A stretch of DNA of 52,465 nt from an uncultured Clostridia bacterium (GCA_934154445.1 CAKPGC010000011.1:1-52465); one strand, 5' to 3'; positions 26,501 to 35,835 are shown, numbered from the stretch's first letter. The notes: generated by a model from the letters alone, not told the origin. Numbers and translations are program-made.

Positions 26501-27092
26501 TTTCAAGTTCTTTTCTTATCTCTTTAGATAATTTATCTAAATCGACTTTTTCTAGTAATTCTTTTAAAGCTTCAGCTCCCATTTTAGCTTTAAATGAACC
26601 CCTACCGAATTTTTCTTCAGCTTCATGATATTCTTTTTCAGTTAAAACTTGGCAATTCATTAAATCTGTTGTTCCTTTATCAACAACAATATAAGAAGCA
26701 AAATATACAACTTTTTCTAGATTTCTTGGTGAAACGTCAAGAATTAATGCTATTCTACTTGGTATACCTTTAAAGTACCAAATATGAGCAACTGGAGCAG
26801 CAAGTTCAATATGTCCCATTCTTTCACGTCTTACTTTAGACTTAGTTACTTCAACACCACATCTATCACAAACAATTCCTTTATATCTTACTCTTTTATA
26901 TTTACCACAATGACATTCCCAGTCTTTTGTTGGTCCAAATATTCTTTCACAGAAAAGACCATCTTTTTCTGGTTTTAATGTTCTATAATTTATAGTCTCA
27001 GGTTTTTTTACTTCACCTTTTGACCATTCTCTTATTTTCTCATCTGATGCAATTCCTATTTTTATTTTGTTAAAAATATCTAATTCGTCCAC
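23571..27092 (-). CDS. rpoC: RNA polymerase subunit beta-prime
   Basis: This is the catalytic subunit of RNA polymerase. The 1173-aa protein has the N-terminal zinc ribbon (cysteines at 60, 62, 75, 78), the active-centre NADFDGD (448-454) that chelates Mg2+, the trigger-loop region and the second zinc site (CRSKHGVCQKCYG). It is contiguous with no large insertion. The start is GTG at 27092 after GGGGGA. It follows rpoB after a 116-base spacer that is GC-richer than the surroundings and contains no gene. Confidence 0.99.
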   Translation of the reverse strand: MDELDIFNKIKIGIASDEKIREWSKGEVKKPETINYRTLKPEKDGLFCERIFGPTKDWECHCGKYKRVRYKGIVCDRCGVEVTKSKVRRERMGHIELAAPVAHIWYFKGIPSRIALILDVSPRNLEKVVYFASYIVVDKGTTDLMNCQVLTEKEYHEAEEKFGRGSFKAKMGAEALKELLEKVDLDKLSKEIRKELESASEQKKSKLVKRLDTVDSFRLSNTRPEWMIMSVVPVIPPELRPMVQLDGGRFATSDLNDLYRRVINRNNRLKRLLELGAPEIIVRNEKRMLQESVDALIDNSRRGRPVTGAGNRPLKSLSDMLKGKQGRFRQNLLGKRVDYSGRSVIVVGPELKIYQCGLPKEMAVELFKPFVMKELVGRGIAQNIKNAKRMVERLRPEVWEILEDVIKDHPVMLNRAPTLHRLGIQAFEPVLVEGRAIKLHPLVCEAFNADFDGDQMAVHLPLSPEAQAEARYLMLATNNLLKPQDGKPVAVPRLDMILGSYYLTMTLDGEKGEGKYFKDPEEAIMAYENHDVGMHAKIYVRITKEIDGEMKSKKIETSVGRIIFNQGIPQDLGFIDRNEDPFQYEINFPVVKKNMGQIIERVISVHGVVESAEVIDYVKALGFKYSTLAGITFSMSDVKVPAAKKALLEEADKQVATIRKQYARGLITNDERYNSVIKVWEDATKKISQAMEDNFDDLNPIYMMVKSGARGNMNQLRQIAGIRGLMASTTGKAVEIPIKSSFAEGLDALEYFISAHGARKGLSDTALRTADSGYLTRRLVDVSQDIIVREHDCGTHEGLIVYDIKDGNQIIEKMQERLIGRYVVADVYNPETKELIVDTNTMITEEIANKIVDAGIEKLEVRSVLACRSKHGVCQKCYGMGLARRDLVSIGESVGIIAAQSIGEPGTQLTMRTIHSGGVAGVADITQGLPRVEELFEARKPKGVAIISEIAGKVKIKETKKKKEVVVTSKDDARTYTIPFGSKMKVKDGDMVEVGDPLIEGSINPAEILELKGPEGVYEYLTSEVQKVYRNQGVDINDKHVEVIGRQMLKKVRVEDNGDTDMFPGSLVDMYDFEDKNNEAIAEGKRPATGHRVLLGITKASLATDSFLSAASFQETTRVLTEAAIKGKVDDLVGLKENVIIGKLIPAGTGMKRYQDTHISTEKKLEEVADVTE

Positions 27093-27208
27093 TATTTTTC
27101 CCCCTATAATTTTTTTTGGGTAATTGTAAAACAGTTCAAAACGCTATCCACTGCTGGTGCAATACCCTTCTGTCGGTTTTTAACTTTTTACAATTTATTA
27201 AATTAAAT

Positions 27209-30200
27209 TTATTCAATAATATCATCATCATTGTCTAAGTTATCGTTAGCTAAATCATTATCAAAAATAGCATCATCGTCTTCATCATCTAAATCTCCGA
27301 AAAGTTCATCACTATCTTCAACTTCCTCTTCATCTAACAAAACGTCATCATCTACATCTTCACTATAACCGTCAGATAAATCTCCTTCAGCAACAACTTC
27401 TTCTTCAGCTAAATACTTCTTTTCTTTTTCAGGATCATATTCGATACCATCTTCAATATTTTCCTTTAATTCAAGCTCTTGATTATCTTCAGAATATAAA
27501 CGAACATCTAATCCTAAAGATTGTAGTTCTTTTACAAGAACTTTAAAGCTTTCTGGAACACCTGGTTCAGGAATGTTCTCACCCTTAACAATTGCTTCAT
27601 AAGTTTTTACTCTTCCAACAACGTCATCAGATTTAACTGTTAACATTTCTTGTAATGTATAAGCAGCACCATAAGCCTCTAATGCCCAAACTTCCATTTC
27701 TCCAAAACGTTGACCACCAAATTGTGCTTTACCTCCAAGTGGTTGTTGTGTAACTAATGAGTATGGTCCAGTTGAACGAGCATGTATTTTATCATCAACT
27801 AAATGGTGAAGTTTTAACATGTACATTACACCAACTGTAATTGGTTTATCAAATGGATCTCCTGTTCTACCATCATATAATATAGATTTACCATCTTCAC
27901 TCATTCCAGCTTGTTTCAATAATTCTTCAACGTCTTCTTGTGTAGCACCATCAAATACTGGTGTTGATACGTGCCATCCTAAAGCTTTAGCAGCTCCACC
28001 CAAGTGAACTTCAAGTATTTGTCCTAAGTTCATACGAGATGGAAGTCCTAAAGGGTTAAGCAAGATGTCTATTGGTGTACCATCTGGTAAGAATGGCATA
28101 TCTTCTTCTGGTAATACTCTTGAGATAACACCTTTGTTACCATGACGTCCAGCCATTTTATCACCAACTGATATTTTTCTCTTTGTTGCTATGTAACATC
28201 TAATTATTTGGTTTACTCCAGGTCCTAATTCTTCAGAATTATCTCTTGTAAAGATTTTAACATCTACTATTGTTCCAGCTTCCCCATGAGGTACTCTTAA
28301 TGATGTATCTCTAACTTCTCTAGCTTTTTCACCAAAGATTGCTCTTAATAGTCTTTCTTCTGCAGTTAATTCTGTTTCTCCTTTTGGAGTAACTTTACCA
28401 ACCAAGATATCTCCTGGTCTAACCTCTGCACCAATTCTAATAATTCCATTTTCGTCTAGATCTTTTAGTACATCATCTCCAACATTTGGAATATCTCTTG
28501 TTATTTCTTCTGGTCCTAATTTTGTGTCACGACATTCACAATCATATTCTTCTATATGAATTGATGTAAACACATCTTCTTTAACTAATCTTTCATTTAA
28601 AAGAATAGCATCCTCGTAGTTGTAACCTTCCCATGTTGAGAAAGCAACTAAACAGTTTTTACCTAAAGACATTTCTCCATCTTTTGTTGATGGTCCATCG
28701 GCAATTGCGTCACCTTTTTTAACTATCTCGCCTTTTTTAACTATTGGTCTTTGGTTTATACATGTACCACCATTGGTTCTTTTGAACTTAAGTAATTTAT
28801 GTACAACTGTTTTTCCATTATTATATTTAACTGTGATGGCATCACCTGTTACTTTTTCAATTACACCATCATCTTCCGCTAAAATCAATATTCCTGAGTC
28901 TTTTGCAGCTCTATATTCAATTCCTGTTGCAACTATAGGTCTTTCAGTAATCATTAATGGAACAGCTTGTCTTTGCATGTTTGCTCCCATTAAAGATCTT
29001 TTAGCATCATCATGCTCTAAGAATGGAATCATTGCAGCAGCTATAGAAACCAATTGTTTTGGTGAAACATCTATGTATTGAACTTTATCTTTGTCAACTT
29101 CTATAATTTCATTTCTATATCTAACTCTAATTCTATCGTTTATAAATTCGCCTTTATCATTCATTGGTTCAGATGCTTGAGCAATTATATAGTTATCTTC
29201 TACATCTGCACTCATATATTCAACTTCGTCTGTTGCTCTATGTGTTTGAGGATCTATTTTTCTATAAGGTGTTTCTATAAATCCATATTCATTTATTTTT
29301 GCAAATGATGAAAGTGCTGATATTAGTCCAATGTTTGGTCCTTCTGGTGATTCTATTGGGCACAATCTACCATAGTGTGTATAGTGAACGTCTCTTACCT
29401 CGAATCCAGCTCTTTCTCTTGTAAGACCTCCAGGTCCTAATGCAGAAATTCTTCTTTTATGTGTTAATTCTGAAAGTGGGTTAGTTTGGTCCATAAATTG
29501 TGATAATTGTGAACTTCCAAAGAATTCTCTTATTGATGAAGTTATTGGTTTTGTATTAATTAATGTTTGTGGTGTTACAACATCTAAATCTTGAATTGTC
29601 ATTCTTTCTCTTACAACTCTTTCAAGTCTTGTTAAACCAATTCTAAATTGATTTTGTAATAATTCACCAACACATCTAATTCTACGATTAGATAAATGGT
29701 CTATATCATCAACAATTCCTACTCCATGTGCTAAGTTTAATAAGTAACTTACAGATGAAATCATATCTTCTGTTGTAATATGTTTTGGAATTAATTCATC
29801 TAGTCTTTTTTCAATTTCTTTTATTAAATCTTTCTCATCAGTATTTTCTATTATATTTTGTAATACTTGATAATTAACTTCTTCTTTGATATTTAAAGAA
29901 CTTAAGTCAACTGTTGGTAAAGCCTGATGTATATCTACTGTTCCATTTCCTATAACTCTTACTGTTCTGTCTCCAACTGTTATATCTACAATATTTATTC
30001 CTGAGTTTTTGATATTTCTAGCAACTTCTTCTGTTATAACTTCTCCTGCTTGTACAAAAACTTCTCCTGTTTCATTATCAACTATATCTTTAGCCGATAC
30101 TTTTCCAGCTATTCTTGTTGCTAAATCCAATTTTTGGTCAAATTTATATCTACCTACTCTTGCTAAATCATATCTTCTATTATCATAAAATAAACCATCA

Positions 30201-30967
30201 AATAAATTTCTTGCTGCATCAACTGTTGGAAGTTCCCCTGGTCTTAATTTTTTATAAATTTCAATTAATGCTTCTTCTTGAGTCTTAATTGTATCTTTTG
30301 AAATTGTTGCATTTAATAGTTCTTCATCTCCAAATAAATCTCTTATTTGGTCATCTGTAACAATTCCTATAGCTCTTAAAAGTGTTGTTACTGGAACTTT
30401 TCTCGTTCTATCAACACGCACATAGAAAATGTCATTTCCATCTGTTTCATATTCTAGCCATGCTCCTCTTAATGGCATAACTGTTGATGTGTATGTTTTC
30501 TTTCCTGTTTTTGTATCAAACTCTTCAGCATAATAGCATCCCGGAGAACGTACTAATTGGCTTACAACAACTCTTTCCGCACCATTTATTATAAATGTAC
30601 CACTATCTGTCATAAGTGGGAAATCACCCAAATAAATTTCTTGTTCCTTAATTTCTCCTGTTTCACGGTTAATTAAACGAACTTTAACATGTAGTCTTGT
30701 TGAATATGTTGCATCTCTTTCTTTTGCTTCTTCGATTGAATACTTTGTCTTTTCTTCCATATAGTAATCAAAAAATTCAAGAACTAGATTTCCAGAATAA
30801 TCTTCTATTGGTGATATATCTTTTAGTACTTCGCCTAATCCTTCTTTTATAAACCATTCATAAGAATCTTTTTGTACTTTAATTAGGTTTGGCATTTCGA
30901 TAAAATCTCCAACTTTTGCGAAATCTTTTCTTGAAGCTTTTTCGTATTGAATGTCTCTAATTTTCAA
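27209..30967 (-). CDS. rpoB: RNA polymerase subunit beta with acidic C-terminal tail
   Basis: The 1252-aa beta subunit shows the rifampicin-binding region (FGSSQLSQFMDQTNPLSE, then THKRRISALGPGG), GRHGNKGVIS, and the C-terminal QPLGGKAQFGGQRFGEMEVWALEA. The start is TTG at 30967, eight bases after AAGGAG. A GTG at 30976 overlaps the ribosome site and is rejected. The last ~80 residues are extremely acidic (runs of D and E, e.g. EDVDDDVLLDEEEVEDSDE) and go beyond the core. rpoB is not preceded by rplJ-rplL here; it has its own promoter and a ~270-base leader. Confidence 0.98.
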   Translation of the reverse strand: MKIRDIQYEKASRKDFAKVGDFIEMPNLIKVQKDSYEWFIKEGLGEVLKDISPIEDYSGNLVLEFFDYYMEEKTKYSIEEAKERDATYSTRLHVKVRLINRETGEIKEQEIYLGDFPLMTDSGTFIINGAERVVVSQLVRSPGCYYAEEFDTKTGKKTYTSTVMPLRGAWLEYETDGNDIFYVRVDRTRKVPVTTLLRAIGIVTDDQIRDLFGDEELLNATISKDTIKTQEEALIEIYKKLRPGELPTVDAARNLFDGLFYDNRRYDLARVGRYKFDQKLDLATRIAGKVSAKDIVDNETGEVFVQAGEVITEEVARNIKNSGINIVDITVGDRTVRVIGNGTVDIHQALPTVDLSSLNIKEEVNYQVLQNIIENTDEKDLIKEIEKRLDELIPKHITTEDMISSVSYLLNLAHGVGIVDDIDHLSNRRIRCVGELLQNQFRIGLTRLERVVRERMTIQDLDVVTPQTLINTKPITSSIREFFGSSQLSQFMDQTNPLSELTHKRRISALGPGGLTRERAGFEVRDVHYTHYGRLCPIESPEGPNIGLISALSSFAKINEYGFIETPYRKIDPQTHRATDEVEYMSADVEDNYIIAQASEPMNDKGEFINDRIRVRYRNEIIEVDKDKVQYIDVSPKQLVSIAAAMIPFLEHDDAKRSLMGANMQRQAVPLMITERPIVATGIEYRAAKDSGILILAEDDGVIEKVTGDAITVKYNNGKTVVHKLLKFKRTNGGTCINQRPIVKKGEIVKKGDAIADGPSTKDGEMSLGKNCLVAFSTWEGYNYEDAILLNERLVKEDVFTSIHIEEYDCECRDTKLGPEEITRDIPNVGDDVLKDLDENGIIRIGAEVRPGDILVGKVTPKGETELTAEERLLRAIFGEKAREVRDTSLRVPHGEAGTIVDVKIFTRDNSEELGPGVNQIIRCYIATKRKISVGDKMAGRHGNKGVISRVLPEEDMPFLPDGTPIDILLNPLGLPSRMNLGQILEVHLGGAAKALGWHVSTPVFDGATQEDVEELLKQAGMSEDGKSILYDGRTGDPFDKPITVGVMYMLKLHHLVDDKIHARSTGPYSLVTQQPLGGKAQFGGQRFGEMEVWALEAYGAAYTLQEMLTVKSDDVVGRVKTYEAIVKGENIPEPGVPESFKVLVKELQSLGLDVRLYSEDNQELELKENIEDGIEYDPEKEKKYLAEEEVVAEGDLSDGYSEDVDDDVLLDEEEVEDSDELFGDLDDEDDDAIFDNDLANDNLDNDDDIIE

Positions 30968-31240
30968 AAAAATCACTCCTTAATAAAAAATATATTGGAA
31001 GCAGAGAATTTTATAAAATTTAAAATTTTATAATAAATATATTTGATTTTAAGAAAAGTCCTTCTTAGAATATAGTTACTTTTAATAATTAATTTAATTT
31101 GTCTGCTTTTCAATTTAAACTAATTATAATTTTACTATATTTAATTCCTCTTTTCTTAAACTTTAAAATATCTGAATTTATAATTGATCTATTCTTTTGA
31201 ATTAAAATTTACTTGATATTAAATATTCGCATAAATTCAA
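30968..31240 (-). promoter_or_regulatory. rpoB 5' leader, no gene seen
   Basis: From the predicted transcription start near 31239 to the TTG start there are about 270 bases with no reading frame. Weak A/T-rich self-complementary stretches (AAAATTTTAAATTTTA type) and a small stem around TCTAAGAAGGAC are visible. I see no known riboswitch or ribosomal-protein binding motif. Confidence 0.4.
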
Positions 31241-31245
31241 CTTAT

Positions 31246-31275
31246 ATGATACCACAAATTAATTACGGAAGTCAA
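31246..31275 (-). promoter_or_regulatory. Sigma-A-type promoter for rpoBC
   Basis: TTGACT (31275-31270) and TATCAT (31251-31246) are 18 bases apart on the minus strand, in the divergent intergenic region. Confidence 0.6.
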
Positions 31276-31319
31276 GCTTTTAACGAATTTTTATGAAAAA
31301 TTTTTTACATAAATTTTAC

Positions 31320-31348
31320 TAGACATTTACATTTATTTATAGTAGAAT
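31320..31348 (+). promoter_or_regulatory. Promoter for the small multidrug export-like gene
   Basis: TAGACA (31320-31325), a 17-base spacer and TAGAAT (31343-31348) precede the start by 37 bases, divergent from the rpoB promoter. Confidence 0.5.
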
Positions 31349-31384
31349 ATTTAAGACAAAATTTTTTAAGAAAGGAAAAACAAT

Positions 31385-31945
31385 ATGGCAGGTTTACCAA
31401 TTATAGTAAAATATTTGTTAGTGTTTTTTATTAGTATGGTACCAATAGTTGAATTAAGAGGTGCTATACCAATTGCAGAAGGGTTAGGATTAGATATATT
31501 CATATATTACCCGGTAGCAATTATAGGAAATATGCTACCAGTTCCAATTATCTATCTATTTGCTAGAAAAGTTCTTGAATGGGGAAAAGATAAAAAAATC
31601 ATTGGAAAATTTTTCAGTTGGTGTTTAGAAAAAGGTGAAAAAGGCGGAGAAAAATTGAAAAAAACAGCAGGAAATAAAGGTATCTTTTTTGCTCTACTTC
31701 TTTTCGTTGGTGTTCCACTTCCAGGCACTGGTGCATGGACAGGAACGTTAGCCGCTAGCTTTTTAAATTTAGACTTCAAAACCAGTATAATTGCTGTAGC
31801 CCTAGGTGTTCTATTAGCAGGTATTATAATGTCTTTAGGTAGCAAGTTGGTTGCAGTTTTAGGATGGCCTGGTTTAATTGCAATTATTGCTGTAATTTTA
31901 GTTATTATTGCAATATCAATATTTAAAACAAAAAATAAAAAATAA
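31385..31945 (+). CDS. Small multidrug-export family membrane protein (COG2426)
   Basis: The 186-aa protein has four or five TM segments and the family pattern VPIVELRGAIPIAEGLGL, IGNMLPVPIIYLFARKVLEWG, GVPLPGTGAWTGTLAASF. These proteins are annotated 'small multi-drug export protein', but transport function is poorly established. The ATG follows AAAGGAAA. It is a single-gene unit ending in a bidirectional terminator. Confidence 0.85.
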   Translation: MAGLPIIVKYLLVFFISMVPIVELRGAIPIAEGLGLDIFIYYPVAIIGNMLPVPIIYLFARKVLEWGKDKKIIGKFFSWCLEKGEKGGEKLKKTAGNKGIFFALLLFVGVPLPGTGAWTGTLAASFLNLDFKTSIIAVALGVLLAGIIMSLGSKLVAVLGWPGLIAIIAVILVIIAISIFKTKNKK

Positions 31946-31973
31946 AATATCCCTCATTAAGGGATATTTTATT
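31941..31973. terminator. Bidirectional terminator
   Basis: AATAAAATATCCC pairs perfectly with GGGATATTTTATT between the export-family gene and the convergent AI-2E family gene. Confidence 0.85.
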
Positions 31974-31975
31974 TT

Positions 31976-33130
31976 TTATTTGATTTCTTTTATTTCTTCC
32001 TCATCTTTAATTTTATTTCTATTATCTACAAAGTCTGTCAATACAGTTTTTATCACAACAGCAATAGGCACAGCTAAAAACATTCCAAGAATTCCAAAAT
32101 ATGCTCCTCCTATGGTAATAGAGAATAACACAAGTAATGGGCTAGTTTGTAATGAAGAACCTATTATTTTAGGATTAATTATATTTGCATCAATTTGTTG
32201 CAAAATTATAACAACTACTGCCATCAAAGCTGCCTTTCCTAAACCTCCAGTAATCAATGTTATAATGATTCCAAATGCCACAGCAACTATTGCTCCAATA
32301 TATGGTATCATATTAAATAAACCAATTATAAATCCCAACAAAGGTGCATATTTTACTTTTAATATCAACATTGCAACAGTAGTTAAAATTCCCACAATTA
32401 CTGCATCTAACAATTGACTAGTCACAAATGTAAAAAATACTTCATTTGCATTTGTAAAATATTTGTCAATAGCCTCATAAGTGTCTTTTTTAAATATTGC
32501 TCTTGAAAATCTTCTTAATGCTCTTACTATTGCACTTCTTTGCAATAAGATATATACTGACACCACAATTGATACAAATACATCAAAAATTCCAGAAAAA
32601 ACATTTATAATATTTTTAATATATAAAATAATTTTTTCATTATTAATATTTAAAAACTGTTTTATATCAATATTAGTTAATTCCATCATTTTTTCTTTTA
32701 ATATATCACTTTTTAATATTGAATCTTCTGGTAATTCGGCATATTTTTTAACTAACGTTTCATAATACCCCGGAATATTGCCAACTAACTCGACTACACT
32801 ATCTATTAGTATTGGAAAAATGCAATTTATAATTATAACTAGAATTACAACAAATATTATATATGTAGTTATAACTGCTATTCCCCTTGATTTTTTAGAT
32901 ACAATTTTAATTTTCGATTTTTTTAGGGCATTTTCTATTTTTCTACATGGTATAAATAAGATATATGCTATTAATATTCCTATCAAAAATGGTTTTAATA
33001 TTGTAAATAATGTTCCAAACCATGCTTGTACGCTTGAAAAATTATCTAACATTTTGTAAACAACAACAACTGTTATTGCAATTAGCAACCATGATATTCT
33101 CTTTTTCCACCCCTGCTTTATTTCTTCCAT
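31976..33130 (-). CDS. AI-2E family transporter (UPF0118)
   Basis: The 384-aa integral membrane protein has about eight TM helices and the PF01594 C-terminal pattern DAVIVGILTTVAMLILKVKYAPLLG, FNMIPYIGAIVAV and IDANIINPKIIGSSLQTSPLLVL (split here between motifs). Members include YtvI and TqsA-type exporters; the substrate cannot be deduced. It starts nine bases after exoA and is co-transcribed with it. Confidence 0.9.
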   Translation of the reverse strand: MEEIKQGWKKRISWLLIAITVVVVYKMLDNFSSVQAWFGTLFTILKPFLIGILIAYILFIPCRKIENALKKSKIKIVSKKSRGIAVITTYIIFVVILVIIINCIFPILIDSVVELVGNIPGYYETLVKKYAELPEDSILKSDILKEKMMELTNIDIKQFLNINNEKIILYIKNIINVFSGIFDVFVSIVVSVYILLQRSAIVRALRRFSRAIFKKDTYEAIDKYFTNANEVFFTFVTSQLLDAVIVGILTTVAMLILKVKYAPLLGFIIGLFNMIPYIGAIVAVAFGIIITLITGGLGKAALMAVVVIILQQIDANIINPKIIGSSLQTSPLLVLFSITIGGAYFGILGMFLAVPIAVVIKTVLTDFVDNRNKIKDEEEIKEIK

Positions 33131-33139
33131 AATTCCTCC

Positions 33140-33895
33140 TTATAATTTTATATCCAATCCAACTGGGCAATGATCGCTTCCCATTATTTCTGGATATATT
33201 GTTGCATTTTCTATATTGTTTTTAATATCTTTTGATATAATAAAGTAATCTATTCTCCATCCAACGTTTTTTTCCCTCGCATGTCCCATATAAGACCACC
33301 AACTATATGCATTTTCTTTATCAGGATATAATAGTCTAAAAGTATCTATAAATCCTGCATTTAGTAATTCTGTCATTTTATTTCTTTCTTCATCGGTAAA
33401 ACCTGCATTTCTTCTATTAGTTTTTGGATTCTTTAGATCTATTTCTTCGTGTGCAACATTTAAATCTCCACACATAATTACCGGTTTTGATTCATTTAGT
33501 TTTAATAAATATTTTCTTACTTCATCTTCCCAAACTTGTCTATATGCCAATCTTTCTAATTCTCTTTTAGAATTTGGAGTATATATATTTACCATGTAAA
33601 AGTTTTTAAACTCTAATGTTATAACTCTTCCTTCTTTATCATGTTCTTTTATTCCTATACCATAAATTACTTTTTCAGGTTTTATTTTTGTAAAAATAGC
33701 TGTTCCAGAATATCCTTTTTTCTCTGCACTATTCCAATAACTTGTATATCCATCAAATTCTAACTCAACTTGATTTGGTTGACATTTTGTTTCTTGAATA
33801 CAGAATATATCTGCGTCAATTTCCTTAAAAAAATTCGCAAATCCTTTTACCAAACAAGCCCTTATTCCATTTACATTCCAAGATATTAGTTTCAT
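33140..33895 (-). CDS. exoA: Exodeoxyribonuclease III / AP endonuclease
   Basis: This enzyme cleaves DNA at abasic sites in base-excision repair. The 251-aa EEP-fold protein has the full motif set: SWNVNGIRA, IQETKCQ (catalytic E), MVNIYTPNS, MCGDLNVAHEEID, and a C-terminal GSDHCPVGLD. Its length equals that of Bacillus ExoA. It is the first gene of a two-gene unit with the AI-2E family transporter. Confidence 0.96.
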   Translation of the reverse strand: MKLISWNVNGIRACLVKGFANFFKEIDADIFCIQETKCQPNQVELEFDGYTSYWNSAEKKGYSGTAIFTKIKPEKVIYGIGIKEHDKEGRVITLEFKNFYMVNIYTPNSKRELERLAYRQVWEDEVRKYLLKLNESKPVIMCGDLNVAHEEIDLKNPKTNRRNAGFTDEERNKMTELLNAGFIDTFRLLYPDKENAYSWWSYMGHAREKNVGWRIDYFIISKDIKNNIENATIYPEIMGSDHCPVGLDIKL

Positions 33896-33983
33896 TAAGT
33901 TGATCCTTTCATTTTAATTTTAAACAAAAAATCTTATTTTAATATAAACATATTGTACTACATTTATTTTAAAATAGCAATAC

Positions 33984-34015
33984 AAAAAGACTCCCCCTTT
34001 TGGAGAGTCTCTTTT
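33984..34015 (-). terminator. Terminator of the 3D-domain gene
   Basis: AGACTC pairs with GAGTCT around a C/T-rich loop, with A and T runs at the flanks, just after the stop at 34033. Confidence 0.65.
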
Positions 34016-34032
34016 AACTTTCAAATCGTATA

Positions 34033-34980
34033 TTATTCATTAACTACACTTACAGGTAAATATCTTACACCCCAAGCCAAAGCTTCTGCATGTGAATTTA
34101 CATATAAGTCTATTTTGTTTCCTTGTATAGCTCCACCTCTGTCTTCAACAGTATAAATATGTCCATTTATATTTAACTTTGTTCCAAATGCAAATTTAGA
34201 TGATGCCGCAACTGTTCTTCCTGCTGTTGCTTTTGTTCCCATTGCAGTAATACCATTTGTTTTACCACAACATTTAGCACATGAACAATATGCTGTAATT
34301 TTATAAATTTGTCCATTTACATTTGCTGATGCTGTTGTACTTGGTGTTGTTCTCGATGTTGTTCCAGCTCTTGATGTAGTAACTCTATTTACTTGTACTA
34401 CTTTGTTTACTGGTTCTTTAATTATCTTCTCAGATAATTGTATTTTTTCAATTTCTACTTCATTTTGATATTTAATTTTATAAGTTACTTCTTTTAAACC
34501 ATTTTTTCCTTGTTTAATAACTTTATTTGTTGTATCTGTACTTGTTCCTGCTGTATTTTTTGTTATTGTTTCATAAGGTATTTCAACTTGTTCTGTTACT
34601 ATTTTTTCTGTAATTGGTGCATAATTATTTAATAATTCATCTAGAGTTGTTTGTATTCCTTCTTCAGAAACTTTAGCAACTTGAACTTCATTATAAGATT
34701 TATCAACTATTTTTATAACAGTTCCAGCTTTTACTTCTTCGCTAGAATCTGGTATTGTTTTCTGATTTTCATCTAAAACTATATTATTTTCATCTAAAAT
34801 TTCACTAACTGTAGATTTAGCTGTTAAAACAGTTAATTCATACCCATTTTGTAGTACAATTTTAACATCTTTTAAATTTGTACTAACTGCCATAACACCT
34901 ATTCCTGAAATCAATATTAATATTATACTAACACATACGATTTTCATAATAGAAATTGAAGCTCTTTCTTCATTTTTCAT
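34033..34980 (-). CDS. Secreted DUF348-G5-3D domain protein (YabE/RpfB-like)
   Basis: A single N-terminal anchor helix (about 13-32) is followed by a DUF348 domain (LQNGYELTVLTAKSTVSEIL), a G5 domain (about 120-195), a Thr/Ser linker, and a C-terminal 3D domain with its catalytic aspartates (EDRGGAIQGNKIDLYV; also AYCSCAKCCGKTNG). The 3D domain is a double-psi barrel lytic transglycosylase-like fold. Such proteins remodel peptidoglycan outside the cell. It has a perfect-consensus promoter, so expression is likely high. Confidence 0.9.
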   Translation of the reverse strand: MKNEERASISIMKIVCVSIILILISGIGVMAVSTNLKDVKIVLQNGYELTVLTAKSTVSEILDENNIVLDENQKTIPDSSEEVKAGTVIKIVDKSYNEVQVAKVSEEGIQTTLDELLNNYAPITEKIVTEQVEIPYETITKNTAGTSTDTTNKVIKQGKNGLKEVTYKIKYQNEVEIEKIQLSEKIIKEPVNKVVQVNRVTTSRAGTTSRTTPSTTASANVNGQIYKITAYCSCAKCCGKTNGITAMGTKATAGRTVAASSKFAFGTKLNINGHIYTVEDRGGAIQGNKIDLYVNSHAEALAWGVRYLPVSVVNE

Positions 34981-35014
34981 AAAATTTTAATACCTCCTTT
35001 TGGCATCACTTTCA

Positions 35015-35043
35015 ATTATACTACTTTTTATTATATTTGTCAA
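35015..35043 (-). promoter_or_regulatory. Consensus sigma-A promoter of the 3D-domain gene
   Basis: Perfect TTGACA (35043-35038) and perfect TATAAT (35020-35015) with 17-base spacing on the minus strand. Confidence 0.8.
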
Positions 35044-35139
35044 ATTTGTCCAAGCCCCAAGTTATAAGTGTTTCATTTATATTATATGTTGTAAGCATTG
35101 AAAATAGTACAAAAAATTTTTTTAAAATTTATAAAAGTA

Positions 35140-35168
35140 TTGTTTAAAATCCAAATTTATGTTATTAT
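35140..35168 (+). promoter_or_regulatory. Promoter for lemA
   Basis: TTGTTT (35140-35145) and TATTAT (35163-35168) are 17 bases apart, 45 bases before the lemA start. Confidence 0.5.
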
Positions 35169-35212
35169 CTAATCATAAAATGTATATAATAATAAAAAAG
35201 GAGGAACAAATT

Positions 35213-35776
35213 ATGGGATGGATTATATTAATAGTCGTAGTATTAGTAATTATCGCTATAATTATATCAATGTATAACAGCTTAGTATCTTCAAGATTAA
35301 AAGTTGATAACGCATGGAGTCAAATTGATGTACAATTACAAAGAAGGTTTGATTTAATTCCAAATTTTGTTGAAACTGTAAAAGGATATGCAACACATGA
35401 ATCAGAAACTTTCGAAAAAATAGCAAGTTTGAGAACAGCTTGGGCAAATGCTGGTACAGTTGCAGAAAAGGCAAACTTAGACAATCAACTTTCAGGAGCA
35501 TTAAAAACAATAATGGCCGTTTCAGAAAACTATCCAGAATTAAAAGCCAACCAAAACTTTTCAGAATTATCTGAAGAATTAAGAAACACTGAAAATAAAA
35601 TTTCTTTTTCTAGACAATTCTATAATGATTCAGTTACAATGTACAATGAAAAATTACAACTTTTCCCTTCAAACATAATCGCAAACATATTTAACTTTAA
35701 ACCTCGTGACTTATTCAAAACAGATAATGATGAAGCTAGAAAAAATGTAAAAGTAGATTTCGGAAAAAATTCATAA
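35213..35776 (+). CDS. lemA: LemA family membrane protein
   Basis: The 187-aa protein has one N-terminal TM helix (about 3-22) followed by the LemA helical bundle: YNSLVSSRLKVDNAWSQIDV, QRRFDLIPNFVETVKGYA, and a FSRQFYNDSV block. Function is unsettled; LemA often pairs with HtpX-like M48 proteases, as here. The start at 35213 follows AAGGAGG. An upstream ATG at 35159 would place the promoter inside the gene. Confidence 0.93.
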   Translation: MGWIILIVVVLVIIAIIISMYNSLVSSRLKVDNAWSQIDVQLQRRFDLIPNFVETVKGYATHESETFEKIASLRTAWANAGTVAEKANLDNQLSGALKTIMAVSENYPELKANQNFSELSEELRNTENKISFSRQFYNDSVTMYNEKLQLFPSNIIANIFNFKPRDLFKTDNDEARKNVKVDFGKNS

Positions 35777-35791
35777 TATATTTTAAAAGGG

Positions 35792-35822
35792 GTTGTCAAT
35801 AGGGACGCCCCTTTTTGACAAG
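35792..35822. repeat. REP-like 31-bp palindrome, copy 4
   Basis: GTTGTCAATAGGGAC faces CCCCTTTTTGACAAG, between lemA and the M48 protease gene. Its right arm supplies the TTG of a possible upstream start for the protease, which I reject. Confidence 0.8.
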
Positions 35823-35835
35823 AAAAGAGGAATAT

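Noticed and set aside
27093..27208. Gene or known regulatory RNA between rpoB and rpoC
   Set aside because: The spacer is GC-richer than its surroundings, but no reading frame, terminator or recognisable RNA motif is present.
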